Made by a program: the position numbers and the translations under genes. Source: SIG299 sp045531955 (GTDB taxonomy: Bacteria > Bacillota > Clostridia > Lachnospirales > Lachnospiraceae). From it: DNA of 64,000 nucleotides. Location of the stretch: NCBI GenBank assembly GCA_045531955.1, contig JAZSFC010000009.1:1-64000 (forward strand), written 5' to 3'. The notes below the pieces were generated by a model. The model saw only the letters and a program-made list of their open reading frames with translations. It did no database searches and was not told the DNA's origin. Below are positions 19,186 to 28,497 of this stretch, piece after piece. Position 1 is the stretch's first letter. Each line of letters begins with the position of its first letter.

Positions 19186-19731
19186 TTCTGTGGCAAGAAC
19201 TTTGATTTTTGCAAATGCTTTCCGTACCGGTGGCAGTGCCAAAAGTACAAGAGTTAAAATAACCTCCGGAAGAATGTAGCTTAAGTTATACACGGTAGAT
19301 GCCCAAACTGCTGCCGCATTACCGCTGAAACTATCCACATATGTAGTATAGAAAATCAGACCGGAAACCATGTGGAAAAAGAATCTGCCGGCAGCACCAA
19401 CCAAAAATCCGGTAATCAGGCCGTTCTTTTTGTTGTGGAAGAAACCGGATAAACCAAGAGCTGCAAAGGCCAACGGATAGTCTAAGAGAACCTGGGCAGG
19501 ATGTACCACATATGGACCGGTGATAAACTGCAGTATGCCGTAGGCAAAGGCACCAATCAGACCGGTAACCGGACCGTACCAGTAACCGATGAGACAGACA
19601 ATCAGCATGGAAAACAGTGTGGTGGAACCGCCGTTTGGAAGACTCGGAAGCTTGATGACTACCGAGATGACGGTGGCCAGGGCAATTGCCATGGCGGAAA
19701 ATACGAGTTGCTTTGTTTTGATTTTGGACAT
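19183..19731 (-). CDS. thiT: Thiamine ECF transporter S component ThiT
   Basis: S component for thiamine uptake (182 residues, six membrane segments, typical of ThiT). The ThiT-type substrate region is visible: IKLPSLPNGGSTTLFSM near the N terminus, LIGYWYGPVTGLIGAF, and the GAAGRFFFHMVSGLIFY segment in the second half. A TPP riboswitch precedes it, which independently supports thiamine as substrate. It needs the shared EcfAA'T module, which is not in the window. RBS AAGGAGG is 6 bp before the ATG. Confidence 0.95.
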   Translation of the reverse strand: MSKIKTKQLVFSAMAIALATVISVVIKLPSLPNGGSTTLFSMLIVCLIGYWYGPVTGLIGAFAYGILQFITGPYVVHPAQVLLDYPLAFAALGLSGFFHNKKNGLITGFLVGAAGRFFFHMVSGLIFYTTYVDSFSGNAAAVWASTVYNLSYILPEVILTLVLLALPPVRKAFAKIKVLATE

Positions 19732-19738
19732 AAAAAAT

Positions 19739-19764
19739 CCTCCTTAAGATATAAGCTTAGGAGG
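19739..19764 (-). promoter_or_regulatory. SD-sequestering hairpin of the thiT leader
   Basis: On the minus strand CCTCCTAAG pairs with CTTAAGGAGG, which is the thiT Shine-Dalgarno site. This hairpin lies between the TPP aptamer and the start codon and is the likely expression platform, making this a translational riboswitch (inference from structure). Confidence 0.75.
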
Positions 19765-19795
19765 GGCCGAAGAAATTCATTATAATTTGAATTTT

Positions 19796-19882
19796 GCTTC
19801 CTTACGCCGGTACTAACCGGATCAAGTGATGAGGGTCAGCAACCATGTGGCTGCTTCTCAGCATTTGGCACCCCTAGCAAGT
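19796..19882 (-). promoter_or_regulatory. TPP riboswitch (THI element)
   Basis: Read on the minus strand the THI-box blocks appear in order: AGGGGTGCC, GCTGAGAAG, a variable arm, ACCCTCATCACTTGATCCGG, TTAGTACCGGCGTAAGGAAGC. These are the canonical conserved segments of the thiamine pyrophosphate aptamer. It precedes thiT. Confidence 0.97.
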
Positions 19883-19885
19883 TTT

Positions 19886-19913
19886 AGTATAATCTAATTT
19901 CGAAAAATGTCAA
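19886..19913 (-). promoter_or_regulatory. Promoter of the TPP riboswitch-thiT transcript
   Basis: On the minus strand TTGACA (19908-19913), a 16-bp spacer and TATACT (19886-19891), just upstream of the aptamer. Confidence 0.8.
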
Positions 19914-20079
19914 GAAAAAAAGATGGAAATTTTCTTCCACCTGAATTCTGTAATAATTATAGCATAGTCTTCACAAAATATCCAGTCTTTATTTTTCTGT
20001 GTCGCATGATATAATCAAAGCTACCATTGTATAAGAGAAGGTCTGCGCAGAGGGCGCAAAACGAAAGGGGACGATGCGG

Positions 20080-22110
20080 ATGAATCAGGAACAGTATTTA
20101 AGCCACGTACTTGGTAAACTGGAAACTGCTATTTCAGAGCTGGAAGGAAAGATGGAGTTTCGGCGGTCGGAAATTGCCAAAATGCAGGAGTATTACTGGG
20201 AAAGCTATAACGAATACGATGAGTTTGGCTATGAGAAATTCGATAATGACCGGTTGCTGAAGGAAGAAATGGATTCCCACAGTGAGTTGTCAAAAACCTA
20301 TGCCCGTTATCAGAAAATGAAAGACTCTCCTTATTTTGCAGCAATTACCTTTTGTTATGAAGGAGAAGAGGAGCCGGAAATTTATTATATCGGTATTGGT
20401 GATTTCTCTCCATCGAAAGGAGATGTCCCTTTGGTTTGTGATTGGCGGGCACCGATCTCGGGTTTGTTCTATGACTACGAAGTGGGAAAAGCGTCTTTCA
20501 AAGCACCGATGGGAGAAATATTCGGAGAACTTTTACGCAAGCATCAGTATAAGATAAAAAACGGCAAGCTGCTTTACATGATTGACAGTGATATTGTTAT
20601 CAACGATGATGTTTTACAAAAGGAACTGTCCATGAATGCAAACGCCAGATTGAAAAGCATTGTTACCACCATCCAAAAGGAGCAGAATGCCATTATCCGT
20701 AATGAGCAGGATAAAATTTTGGTTATCCAGGGGTGTGCCGGTTCAGGAAAGACTTCGGTAGCATTGCACCGTGTGGCATATCTTTTGTATCATCACAGAA
20801 ACCAACTGAATGCAAAGCAAGTGTTGATTTTGTCACCAAATCCGGTGTTTTCGGAATATATTTCCCATATCCTGCCGGAGCTGGGAGAAGAAAATATTTT
20901 GGAAATGTCCTTTGATTTGTATGCTTACAAGGAACTAAAAAAATATAAAGATACGGAAGACCGTTATGTCTATTTGGAACGTCTGCTTACTTTGCCGGAA
21001 AAGGAGGCTTGGGAATATCAGGCGAAGGTGGCAGAAAAGCAATCCAAAGACTATGTACTGGAACTCAATGAATTCGTACTGTTTTTGGAAGATTCTTTAA
21101 TGAATTTTCGGGATTTTAACTATAAGAAAATTCACCGTACCGCTCAGGAACTCCGGACGCTGTTTTACGATAAATTCCCGGATATTCCGATTTTGGAAAG
21201 AATGAAAACAGTGGCGGAGTATGTAATTGATGAAGAAGAAACCCTGTCCGGAAAAGAACTGGATATTTTGGAACGGGAAATTGTAGTAGAAAAGATGGAG
21301 CGGATGTACGAATCCAAGGATTTTTATAAACTGTATAACCGCTTTTTGTCGGAAAGCGGCAGGGAACCAATCAGGGAAACGGCAAAGGCAATTCCTTATG
21401 AGGATGTGTATGCCCTTCTTTATCTGCGTCACTTACTGCACGGCAGTATCAAACGAAGTGCCATTAAGCATCTGATTGTGGATGAAATGCAGGACTATTC
21501 CTACATGCAGTTTCTGGTACTCAGCAAGATGTTTTCCTGTCCGATGACTATTCTGGGCGACCGGGAGCAGCAGGCTGCACCGGGAAAACTGGACACCCAG
21601 ACATTATGTAAAGAGATTTTTGGTAAGGAAGCCAAGCTTTTAACTTTAAAGAAGAGCTATCGTTCTACTTCCGAGATTACCCGCTTTGCAAACCGCATCG
21701 CCGGCATTGAAAATGAGGAGGCATTTGAGCGTCCGGGGAAGGAACCGGTATGGATTATGTCAAAAAATGAGTCTGAAATGCAGGAAAAAATCATCGAAAA
21801 ACTGACAAATGGGTGCAACGACAGTTTTGAGACCACGGCAATTCTTACTACAACGGAAGAACAGGCAGAACGACTATATGTAGCGTTTAAGGATAGACTG
21901 GACGTCCATATGTTGTCCCCAAACAGCAGTAAAATGGAAAAGGGAATCGTGATTACCACCTTCTATCTCGCCAAAGGTTTGGAATTTGACAGTGTGCATA
22001 TTGCCTACGCACCGGAGGAAGAAAAGCTTACACAGTACCAGCGTCAGATTTTGTACATCGGGGCGACAAGAGCACTGCATGAACTTACCGTGTATAGTAT
22101 CGCAAAATAA
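20080..22110 (+). CDS. helD: HelD-like UvrD/Rep-family helicase (RNA polymerase recycling)
   Basis: About 676 residues. Residues 1-100 form a charged coiled-coil-like arm. The ATPase has Walker A GCAGSGKTS, DEMQDYSYMQ (Walker B), GDREQQAAPG, KKSYRST and the C-terminal IGATRA motif. The arm plus UvrD core matches HelD, which releases stalled RNA polymerase from DNA in Gram-positive bacteria. HelD is usually about 700-770 residues, so this is slightly short. An ATG at 20074 is also possible; AAAGGGG spaces better to 20080. A perfect TATAAT lies at 20010-20015. Confidence 0.88.
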   Translation: MNQEQYLSHVLGKLETAISELEGKMEFRRSEIAKMQEYYWESYNEYDEFGYEKFDNDRLLKEEMDSHSELSKTYARYQKMKDSPYFAAITFCYEGEEEPEIYYIGIGDFSPSKGDVPLVCDWRAPISGLFYDYEVGKASFKAPMGEIFGELLRKHQYKIKNGKLLYMIDSDIVINDDVLQKELSMNANARLKSIVTTIQKEQNAIIRNEQDKILVIQGCAGSGKTSVALHRVAYLLYHHRNQLNAKQVLILSPNPVFSEYISHILPELGEENILEMSFDLYAYKELKKYKDTEDRYVYLERLLTLPEKEAWEYQAKVAEKQSKDYVLELNEFVLFLEDSLMNFRDFNYKKIHRTAQELRTLFYDKFPDIPILERMKTVAEYVIDEEETLSGKELDILEREIVVEKMERMYESKDFYKLYNRFLSESGREPIRETAKAIPYEDVYALLYLRHLLHGSIKRSAIKHLIVDEMQDYSYMQFLVLSKMFSCPMTILGDREQQAAPGKLDTQTLCKEIFGKEAKLLTLKKSYRSTSEITRFANRIAGIENEEAFERPGKEPVWIMSKNESEMQEKIIEKLTNGCNDSFETTAILTTTEEQAERLYVAFKDRLDVHMLSPNSSKMEKGIVITTFYLAKGLEFDSVHIAYAPEEEKLTQYQRQILYIGATRALHELTVYSIAK

Positions 22111-22122
22111 AAGAAAGTAACT

Positions 22123-22166
22123 TTATGCTGCCAGCATAACGAAATAGAAAAGCAGTGTGCTACAGT
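22123..22166 (+). promoter_or_regulatory. Palindromic promoter element, site 1
   Basis: The 17-bp palindrome TTATGCTGCCAGCATAA at 22123-22139 is followed after exactly 21 bp by TACAGT (22161-22166), a -10-like hexamer. It precedes the transglutaminase-like gene at 22223. No -35 box is present; the palindrome overlaps that position. Confidence 0.75.
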
Positions 22167-22222
22167 TAGGTTGTAAGTGATCCAAGTCAACACAATCTAA
22201 GAAAGAAAAGAGGTAGAACACA

Positions 22223-24523
22223 ATGACAAAGAACTTTTTTATGATCGCAATGCTGGCAGTTTGTTTATGTACGGGTGGTGCCGGAAAGGTTGCAAATGCT
22301 GCCGGAACAGTGGCAGACGGTAAGACGGAGAAAAGTAAGGAGGAAACCGTAAAACAGGAAGAAAGAACAAAGGTGTATTTTTACCACCCAAGAAAACTGG
22401 TACTGGATGACAGTACTGCAAAGGTTGCTTTTTGGTATTCTTCCGACAGCGAAGTAGTAAAGGTATCTTCCGACGGTATGGTGGAAGCCTGCCGGGAAGG
22501 CAATGCAGAAATAACCGCGTATGACAAATCGGGTAACCCGTTGCAGACCTATTACCTGTATGCAACTACAGTAGCAGACGCTAACCCGCTTTCCGCATCG
22601 CTGGAGAACCCATTTGAGTACACTAAAATCCGTTTTGAGGATGTACAGGAAAAAATCAACACCATCACGGATTATGCTTACTGGTTGTACGCTAATAATG
22701 TATATTATGACGGTTATCAGGAGGCGACAAATCCGATGGCTTGTTTTACCGGGGAAGCCTTATGGATGCAGATGGCAAATGCAGACTGGATTTTCAAAAA
22801 CCATTCCGGTATCTGCTGTACGGTGGCAGCCGGCGGTATGTATGCCCTGGTAGGAGACTATGAGGAAAACGGATTGATATTTATGTCCGGTCCGTATGGA
22901 CATGTCATTAGTTACTTTAAAGAAAACGGACAATATATTGTTGTCGATTTTACAAGAAATATTTCCGATGGACAAAGGGGCGTAAATGAAATGTTCGGAG
23001 GAAATGTTCCTGAGTATGTCAAAGCAGGAATCGGAACCGGGGCAACAGTAAAGGAAGCCTTTTATAACTATTTGGATCGCGTAGGCAGTTCCTTTTATCT
23101 GGATAATTATCTGATTTATGCAGTGGACCTTACCGGACTGGATTATTATCCGGCAGAGGCAAATAACTGGTGTCAGGGGAAGGATTTCTTCAAAGGACCA
23201 AACCGATTATATGTGGTGAAAGGAACTGAAGTTGATACCTTGTATCTGGCAGAGGGTATTGAATTTGAAGTAGTAGAAATGAACCGTGAAGAAATTCCGG
23301 GGATGATGGAAGTAGTAACAGAGGCTACCGATGTTTCTTCCACGGAAACCTGTACCTTGCTGGGGGTGGTTCCTGTGCTGGAGCCAAAAATCAAGTATCC
23401 GCTAACTACACAGAAATTTAATGTGGAAAAGCTCGGTGATGTAACTGCATTGACACAGGAGGAATTCTACGATGTAATTCATCTTTCCACCGGAAAGAAG
23501 GAATCTTTTAGTGATAAGGTAACAGGTAAAGAAGCGGTGTATCTTTATCATCCAAAGAAATTAGAAATAGCGACAACCGAATCTATTGCCTTCTGGTACA
23601 GTTCCGCTCCAAATGTACTCCGTGTAGCAAGTGACGGTACGGTAACCGCTTATTCGGAAGGGGTTGCGGATGTATATGCCTGCGGCTATGACGGAACTAT
23701 TTTAGAAAAGTATTCTTTATATGCTACTACTTATGCAGATGAAGCTCCGCTGGATGCTACCCTGGGAGACGGCAGCGTGGAAGCATACCGGAACCTGTAT
23801 TACGAGGATATCCCGGAAAAATTGAACACCATTACTGATTTTACTGCCTGGATGTATGCCAACGGTCTGGTATATGACGGAGCAAGGGAACCGATGCCGC
23901 CAAGCCGCGGATATGCAAATTACGGAAGTACTTCTCCGACGGAATGGATGCAGATGGCTAATTCCAACTGGGTATTTAAAGATTATGCCGGCATTTGTTG
24001 TAACGCTGCCGCCGGTGCATTATATGCGCTGGAAGGCGACTATGAAAAGTACGGATTAATTTTTATGACCGGTCCTTACGGTCATGTCATCAATTACTAC
24101 ATGGAGAACGGTACCTGGTATGTGGTGGATTACACCGCAGTATACGGCGGCGGGGAAATCAGTTGGCAGTTTGCCAACAATCCGGAGGCCTATATCAAGA
24201 GCAAGTGCGGTATGGGTGCAACCTTAATGGAGGCATTCCAAAATTATATTGATAAAGGCAGCGGTGATTTTTATTATGAAAACTACATCATTTATGCCAT
24301 GGATTTAACCGGTTTGAATTACTATCCGGCAGAGTGTAATAACTGGTTTTCCGATACCTATGATGAGATTTTCCGCAGAGATAATACCTTGTTTGTAGTA
24401 GAAGGAACTCCGATTGAAACTATTTATGTACATGAAAAAATTACGTTCCATGTACAGGAGGTTCCGATGGAAACAGCTCCGGCCAAAATGCAGGTCGTAG
24501 TACCGGACCGCATGGCGAAGTAA
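22223..24523 (+). CDS. Secreted protein with two Ig-like plus transglutaminase-like modules
   Basis: A 766-residue secreted protein with signal peptide (hydrophobic core, then AGKVANAA). It is an internal duplication of about 370 residues. Each half starts with a Big2/Ig-like domain (YFYHPRKL... and YLYHPKKL...) and continues with a transglutaminase-like (papain-fold) domain. The triads are C198-H227-D242 (GICC, GPYGHV, VVDF) and C592-H621-D636 (GICC, GPYGHV, VVDY), so both copies look active. Such domains act as extracellular proteases or protein-modifying enzymes (family knowledge). It is monocistronic, driven by palindromic site 1. Target unknown. Confidence 0.85.
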   Translation: MTKNFFMIAMLAVCLCTGGAGKVANAAGTVADGKTEKSKEETVKQEERTKVYFYHPRKLVLDDSTAKVAFWYSSDSEVVKVSSDGMVEACREGNAEITAYDKSGNPLQTYYLYATTVADANPLSASLENPFEYTKIRFEDVQEKINTITDYAYWLYANNVYYDGYQEATNPMACFTGEALWMQMANADWIFKNHSGICCTVAAGGMYALVGDYEENGLIFMSGPYGHVISYFKENGQYIVVDFTRNISDGQRGVNEMFGGNVPEYVKAGIGTGATVKEAFYNYLDRVGSSFYLDNYLIYAVDLTGLDYYPAEANNWCQGKDFFKGPNRLYVVKGTEVDTLYLAEGIEFEVVEMNREEIPGMMEVVTEATDVSSTETCTLLGVVPVLEPKIKYPLTTQKFNVEKLGDVTALTQEEFYDVIHLSTGKKESFSDKVTGKEAVYLYHPKKLEIATTESIAFWYSSAPNVLRVASDGTVTAYSEGVADVYACGYDGTILEKYSLYATTYADEAPLDATLGDGSVEAYRNLYYEDIPEKLNTITDFTAWMYANGLVYDGAREPMPPSRGYANYGSTSPTEWMQMANSNWVFKDYAGICCNAAAGALYALEGDYEKYGLIFMTGPYGHVINYYMENGTWYVVDYTAVYGGGEISWQFANNPEAYIKSKCGMGATLMEAFQNYIDKGSGDFYYENYIIYAMDLTGLNYYPAECNNWFSDTYDEIFRRDNTLFVVEGTPIETIYVHEKITFHVQEVPMETAPAKMQVVVPDRMAK

Positions 24524-24528
24524 TTTCC

Positions 24529-24557
24529 TTGACAATTTGAATTCCAGCGTGTATACT
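24529..24557 (+). promoter_or_regulatory. Sigma-A promoter of the T-box-trpS transcript
   Basis: A perfect TTGACA (24529-24534), a 17-bp spacer and TATACT (24552-24557), about 25 bp upstream of the T-box stem I. Confidence 0.9.
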
Positions 24558-24580
24558 GTTTTCAACAAAAAAATCAAACC

Positions 24581-24861
24581 GATGCGTAAGAAGAGTAGCT
24601 TTATCTGCAATCTTCAGAGACCTGCCGGTAGGTGCAAGGCAGGGAGGAGGATATGGTGAATGGACTTACAAGGGCCGGAGGAAAGCAGTAGCAAGTAATG
24701 CCGGACGGAACCCTGACCGTTATTCAGGAAGCCTGATAGGATGACAACCGTCATTAGTCAGGGAACAGAGGTGGGCATCAAAGAATGTCAAACCGGGTGG
24801 TACCGCAGAAGTAACTATGAGCTTCTGTCCCAGTGCAGATTGGGGCAGAAGCTTTTTTTAT
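24581..24861 (+). promoter_or_regulatory. T-box leader, tryptophan-specific
   Basis: The leader begins GATGCGTAAGAAGAGTAG (stem I base with the AGAGTA motif). A UGG Trp codon at 24661-24663 within GAATGGAC is the likely specifier. The T-box core AACCGGGTGGTACCGC is at 24791-24806. It ends with terminator stem AGCTTCTGTCCC / GGGCAGAAGCTTTTTTT (24820-24859). Uncharged tRNA-Trp should favour the antiterminator and allow trpS transcription. Confidence 0.95.
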
Positions 24862-24924
24862 TAATCCTTTTGTCCCGGAAAGATTATTAGATGGGGAATA
24901 GCCCCAAAATAAGGAGGATTAACC

Positions 24925-25929
24925 ATGGAAGATTCCAAAAAGACTTTATTCAGTGGCATGCAGGCCACCGGCAACTTAACCTTAGGTAACTATTTAGGAG
25001 CATTAAAGAACTGGGTCGCACTCAGTGATGAGTACAACTGCTTTTACTGTGTTGTTGACGAGCACTCCATTACCGTAAGACAGGACCCGGCAGAACTCAG
25101 AAGCCGTGCAAGAAAGCTGTTAACCCTTTATCTGGCAGCAGGTCTTGACCCGGAAAAAAACTGCATTTATTACCAGAGCCATGTATCTGCCCACGCAGAG
25201 CTGGCATGGATTTTAAACTGCTTTACTTACATGGGCGAGTTGCAGAGAATGACCCAGTTTAAGGATAAGTCCGCAAAGCATGCCGATAATATCAATGCCG
25301 GTTTATTCACCTATCCGGTACTGATGGCAGCAGATATTTTACTGTTCCAGTCTGACGTGGTTCCGGTTGGTATCGACCAAATGCAGCACTTGGAGCTGAC
25401 CAGAGATATTGCCCAGCGCTTTAACGGTATTTACGGTGATGTATTTAAGATTCCGGAAGCTTACATCGGAAAGTCCGGTGCCAAGATTATGAGCTTACAG
25501 GAGCCAACCAAGAAGATGTCCAAGTCCGATGAAAATCCAAACGCAAGTATTTACTTACTGGATGATCCGGATACTATCATGAGAAAGTTTAAGCGCGCGG
25601 TTACTGACTCTGAAGGAACTATTTTATACCGTGATGAGCAGCCGGGTGTAAAGAACTTAATTGATATTTACAGTGCATGTACCGGCAAGGCTCCTGCTGA
25701 TATTGAAAAGGAATTTGACGGCAAGGGTTACGGCGATTTCAAGATGGCAGTAGGTGAAACCGTAGTATCCGTACTTAAGCCTCTTCAGGACCGCATGGCA
25801 GATATCGCCAAGGATAAGGCATACGTAGATAACGTAATTAAGACCAATGCAGAAAAGGCAAACTACTTCGCAAACAAGACCTTACGCAAGGTACAGAAGA
25901 AGGTTGGTTTCCCGGAGAGAATAAGATAA
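24925..25929 (+). CDS. trpS: Tryptophanyl-tRNA synthetase
   Basis: Class I aminoacyl-tRNA synthetase of 334 residues (typical length). The N terminus SGMQATGNLTLGNYLGAL carries the HIGH-like motif as TLGN, DEHSITV follows, and the KMSKS loop is KKMSKSDENP near residue 194. RBS AAGGAGG is 10 bp upstream. It is controlled by the T-box leader with a UGG specifier, which confirms the amino acid. The stop codon shares a base with the start of the downstream HAD gene. Confidence 0.98.
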   Translation: MEDSKKTLFSGMQATGNLTLGNYLGALKNWVALSDEYNCFYCVVDEHSITVRQDPAELRSRARKLLTLYLAAGLDPEKNCIYYQSHVSAHAELAWILNCFTYMGELQRMTQFKDKSAKHADNINAGLFTYPVLMAADILLFQSDVVPVGIDQMQHLELTRDIAQRFNGIYGDVFKIPEAYIGKSGAKIMSLQEPTKKMSKSDENPNASIYLLDDPDTIMRKFKRAVTDSEGTILYRDEQPGVKNLIDIYSACTGKAPADIEKEFDGKGYGDFKMAVGETVVSVLKPLQDRMADIAKDKAYVDNVIKTNAEKANYFANKTLRKVQKKVGFPERIR

Positions 25930-26741
25930 TGGATTATAAATTAATTGTATTAGACATTGACGGAACATTAACCAATTCAAAAAAAGAAATTACGCCCCGC
26001 ACCAAAGAGGCGTTAATCAAAATTCAGGAGCAGGGCGTGTACGTGGCAATTGCCAGCGGCCGCCCGACTCCGGGTACCAAAAAAGTAGCACAGGAGCTGG
26101 AGCTTGCCCGCTTTGGCAACTATGTGCTGTCCTTTAACGGCGGTCGTGTAGTAAACTGCAAAACCGGAGAAGTGGTACTGGACAAGACAATTCCGGCAGA
26201 AATGGCCGGCATTCTTTGCGAAGAAGCCAGACAGCACGGCGTTGGTATCATGACCTATGACAGCGAGTGTGCCCTGGCGGGTACGGATGTAATTGATGAA
26301 TACATGGAGCTGGAAGCCCGCATCAACAGCATTGAATTAAAGCAGGTGGGCCATTTTAAGGATTATGTGGACTTCCCGGTAAATAAATGCCTGATGACCG
26401 GCGAACCGGAACGCGTGGCAGAACTGGAAAAAGAATTAAAGGAAAAGTATGCCGGAAGTCTGAATATCTTCCGTTCCGAGCCGTTCTTCCTGGAACTGAT
26501 GCCAAAGGGCATAGACAAGGCCTCCGTACTGAAAAATTTCCTGCCGTTCCTTGGCATCACCAGAGACCAGGTGATTTGCTGCGGTGACGGTTATAACGAC
26601 AAAACAATGATTGAGTTTGCCGGTCTTGGCGTGGCTATGGCCAATGCCAGGGATGAAGTGAAAGAAGTGGCAGATTATATCACAAAGTCGAATGATGAAG
26701 ACGGTATTGCCGAGGTTGTGGAGAGGTTTATTTTGAAGTAA
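25929..26741 (+). CDS. Cof-type HAD-IIB phosphatase
   Basis: A 270-residue HAD hydrolase of the Cof/YidA subfamily (IIB). Motif I is LDIDGTLTNS with the nucleophilic Asp; IASGRP is motif II; the conserved Lys lies in MPKGIDKA; motif IV is CCGDGYNDKTMIEFAG. These enzymes dephosphorylate sugar phosphates, FMN or related metabolites, usually broadly. It is translationally coupled to trpS (TAATG overlap), although no functional link is apparent. Confidence 0.93.
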   Translation: MDYKLIVLDIDGTLTNSKKEITPRTKEALIKIQEQGVYVAIASGRPTPGTKKVAQELELARFGNYVLSFNGGRVVNCKTGEVVLDKTIPAEMAGILCEEARQHGVGIMTYDSECALAGTDVIDEYMELEARINSIELKQVGHFKDYVDFPVNKCLMTGEPERVAELEKELKEKYAGSLNIFRSEPFFLELMPKGIDKASVLKNFLPFLGITRDQVICCGDGYNDKTMIEFAGLGVAMANARDEVKEVADYITKSNDEDGIAEVVERFILK

Positions 26742-26778
26742 GTGTTTATAGTGTCTTTCCAAAGGGGAAATGAAAAGC

Positions 26779-28497
26779 ATGAATTATCGCACTATATTCA
26801 CAATTAAAGAATCAGAAAAAGCAACTGTAGAGTTGGCAGATGTAGAGGGCTTGAAAGGTCCTGCCGTGGTAAAACGGCTAAAGGGTGCAAATGCCGATAT
26901 TTACAGGTTGCTTTGTTGCACCCAAAATTTCCATATTCCCCGGGTGTTTTTTTGTGAGGAGCAAAGCTGTGAACTTCTTGTAGCAGAAGAATATGTGGAT
27001 GGAGAAAATCTGGGTGAACTTCTGCAGAAAAGGCTGATTTCTGATGAGCAAAAGATTAATTATGCCCTGCAGCTTTGTGAAGCTGTGGGCTTTTTGCATA
27101 CCCTGAAGCCGACCGTTATTCATAGAGATATCAAACTCTCCAACATTTTAATCAATGGAAAAAATGAATTGAAGCTGATAGATTTTGATGCGTCCAGACA
27201 GTATAAGAATTTCTCAAATGAAGAAGATACTAGATTGCTCGGAACAAAAGGATATGCTGCTCCGGAGCAGTTTGGGTATTCCCAGACGGATGTGCGCAGC
27301 GATATTTATTCCATGGGTGTGGTTTTTCACAAAATGTGCCCGTTGGAAAATAAAGTGTTGGCAAAACAATGGGATAAAATTGCTGAAAAATGTACCAGCT
27401 TTGACCCGAAAAACCGTTATCAGAATGTGGCGGAATTAAAGCGGGAATTGGAAAAGCTGGCAGCGTGGAAGAAGGCAAGAAGAATAAAAAACACAGCTTG
27501 GATTGGCAGTATAACAGTGGTTTTGGTAGTGGCAGCGTTGGTGGCAGTATTGTGGCCGAAGGAAACAGAGGCCGGGGATATGGGCGGAATAACTGTGACA
27601 ACTGCACCGACAACTGCACCGACAACTGTGCCGACAGATGCACCGACGTTGATACCGACAAGTATACCTACCCCGGAACCAACGGCAACAAGTACACCGA
27701 CGCCGGAACCAACGGCAACAAGTACACCGACGCCGAAACCAACGGCAACAAGTACACCGACGCCGAAACCAGCGGCAACAAGTACACCGACGCCGGAACC
27801 AACGGCAACAAATACACCAATGCCAACGGCAACAAGTGTACCGACGCCGACAATAAAGCCGGAGCTTTCGACGGTTCCGACATCAATAAACCAACACTAT
27901 TATAAGGGTATGACGGAAGAAACGGAACTAATATTAAAGCATGGTTCGGATACTGCGCCGTTACCGGTAACATGGAGTGGGGAATGCTATGATTATGTCA
28001 CAGGTAAGAATTATTCTATTCCGATGGATGAGATAGAAATCGGTCCGGGATATATCCGGCTTTTGGATAGCGGACTGATGCAACTGGAACCGTCCATCTA
28101 TGAGCTTACGATAACGATGCATTATGCCAGCAGATGGCCTCAAAGTACCAGCCGGGTGTTAAAAATATATCCGGAAGATGAGTATCCGAAGAAGTCGAAT
28201 GCAGTGATGGCGACTGGGACAAATTATTTTTATTTGAATGATCCCACTGATTTGGTAAAGAATGTTCTGAGTACAGTGACCAGCAAATTCGTAGGGGTAT
28301 CTGCAGAAATTCCGGGAATGGCTGCAGTGGAAGTGGATTCTGACTGGTATGAAATTCTTTGCGATGGTAAGGTGATGATTATTCAAAAAGAATTCTTGCA
28401 ACAGTATTATGAAAACGACCAGAAAATTAATCTGATTTACCACTTTGATGATGGGAAGAATCAGACGATGGTGATTAATTACAAGGAGACAAGATAA
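26779..28497 (+). CDS. Membrane Ser/Thr protein kinase 1
   Basis: Hanks-type kinase, about 572 residues. The kinase domain fills residues 1-235: VVKRLKG (ATP lysine), H115-R-D117-x-K119 with N122, the DFG-equivalent D135-F-D137, and LGTKGYAAPEQFGYSQTDVRSDIYSMG. The N-terminal lobe is short and lacks an obvious Gly-rich loop. A membrane helix lies near 241-262, followed by a Thr/Pro repeat linker and a 190-residue extracellular domain of unknown fold with no PASTA repeats. The start at 26779 is preferred over 26770 because GGGG lies only 2 bp from the latter. An HTH gene is coupled downstream (TAATG). Confidence 0.9.
   Translation: MNYRTIFTIKESEKATVELADVEGLKGPAVVKRLKGANADIYRLLCCTQNFHIPRVFFCEEQSCELLVAEEYVDGENLGELLQKRLISDEQKINYALQLCEAVGFLHTLKPTVIHRDIKLSNILINGKNELKLIDFDASRQYKNFSNEEDTRLLGTKGYAAPEQFGYSQTDVRSDIYSMGVVFHKMCPLENKVLAKQWDKIAEKCTSFDPKNRYQNVAELKRELEKLAAWKKARRIKNTAWIGSITVVLVVAALVAVLWPKETEAGDMGGITVTTAPTTAPTTVPTDAPTLIPTSIPTPEPTATSTPTPEPTATSTPTPKPTATSTPTPKPAATSTPTPEPTATNTPMPTATSVPTPTIKPELSTVPTSINQHYYKGMTEETELILKHGSDTAPLPVTWSGECYDYVTGKNYSIPMDEIEIGPGYIRLLDSGLMQLEPSIYELTITMHYASRWPQSTSRVLKIYPEDEYPKKSNAVMATGTNYFYLNDPTDLVKNVLSTVTSKFVGVSAEIPGMAAVEVDSDWYEILCDGKVMIIQKEFLQQYYENDQKINLIYHFDDGKNQTMVINYKETR
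27664..27837 (+). repeat. 30-bp tandem repeats in kinase 1
   Basis: Five 30-bp units (from 27664, 27694, 27724, 27754 and 27784) plus a shortened 24-bp unit. Each encodes a ten-residue Thr/Pro segment of the form TPTPEPTATS. They form the extracellular linker of the kinase and are likely to vary in number between strains. Confidence 0.9.

Noticed and set aside
23985..24000. Half-palindrome TTATGCCGGCAT inside the transglutaminase-like gene
   Set aside because: It lies in coding sequence for AGIC, lacks the second arm and the -10 at 21 bp.
27465..27905. Alternative reading frame through the kinase 1 repeats (146 residues, Gly/Asn/Thr-rich)
   Set aside because: The 30-bp unit has a length divisible by three, so all frames are open by repetition. 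The kinase frame has the domains and the RBS.
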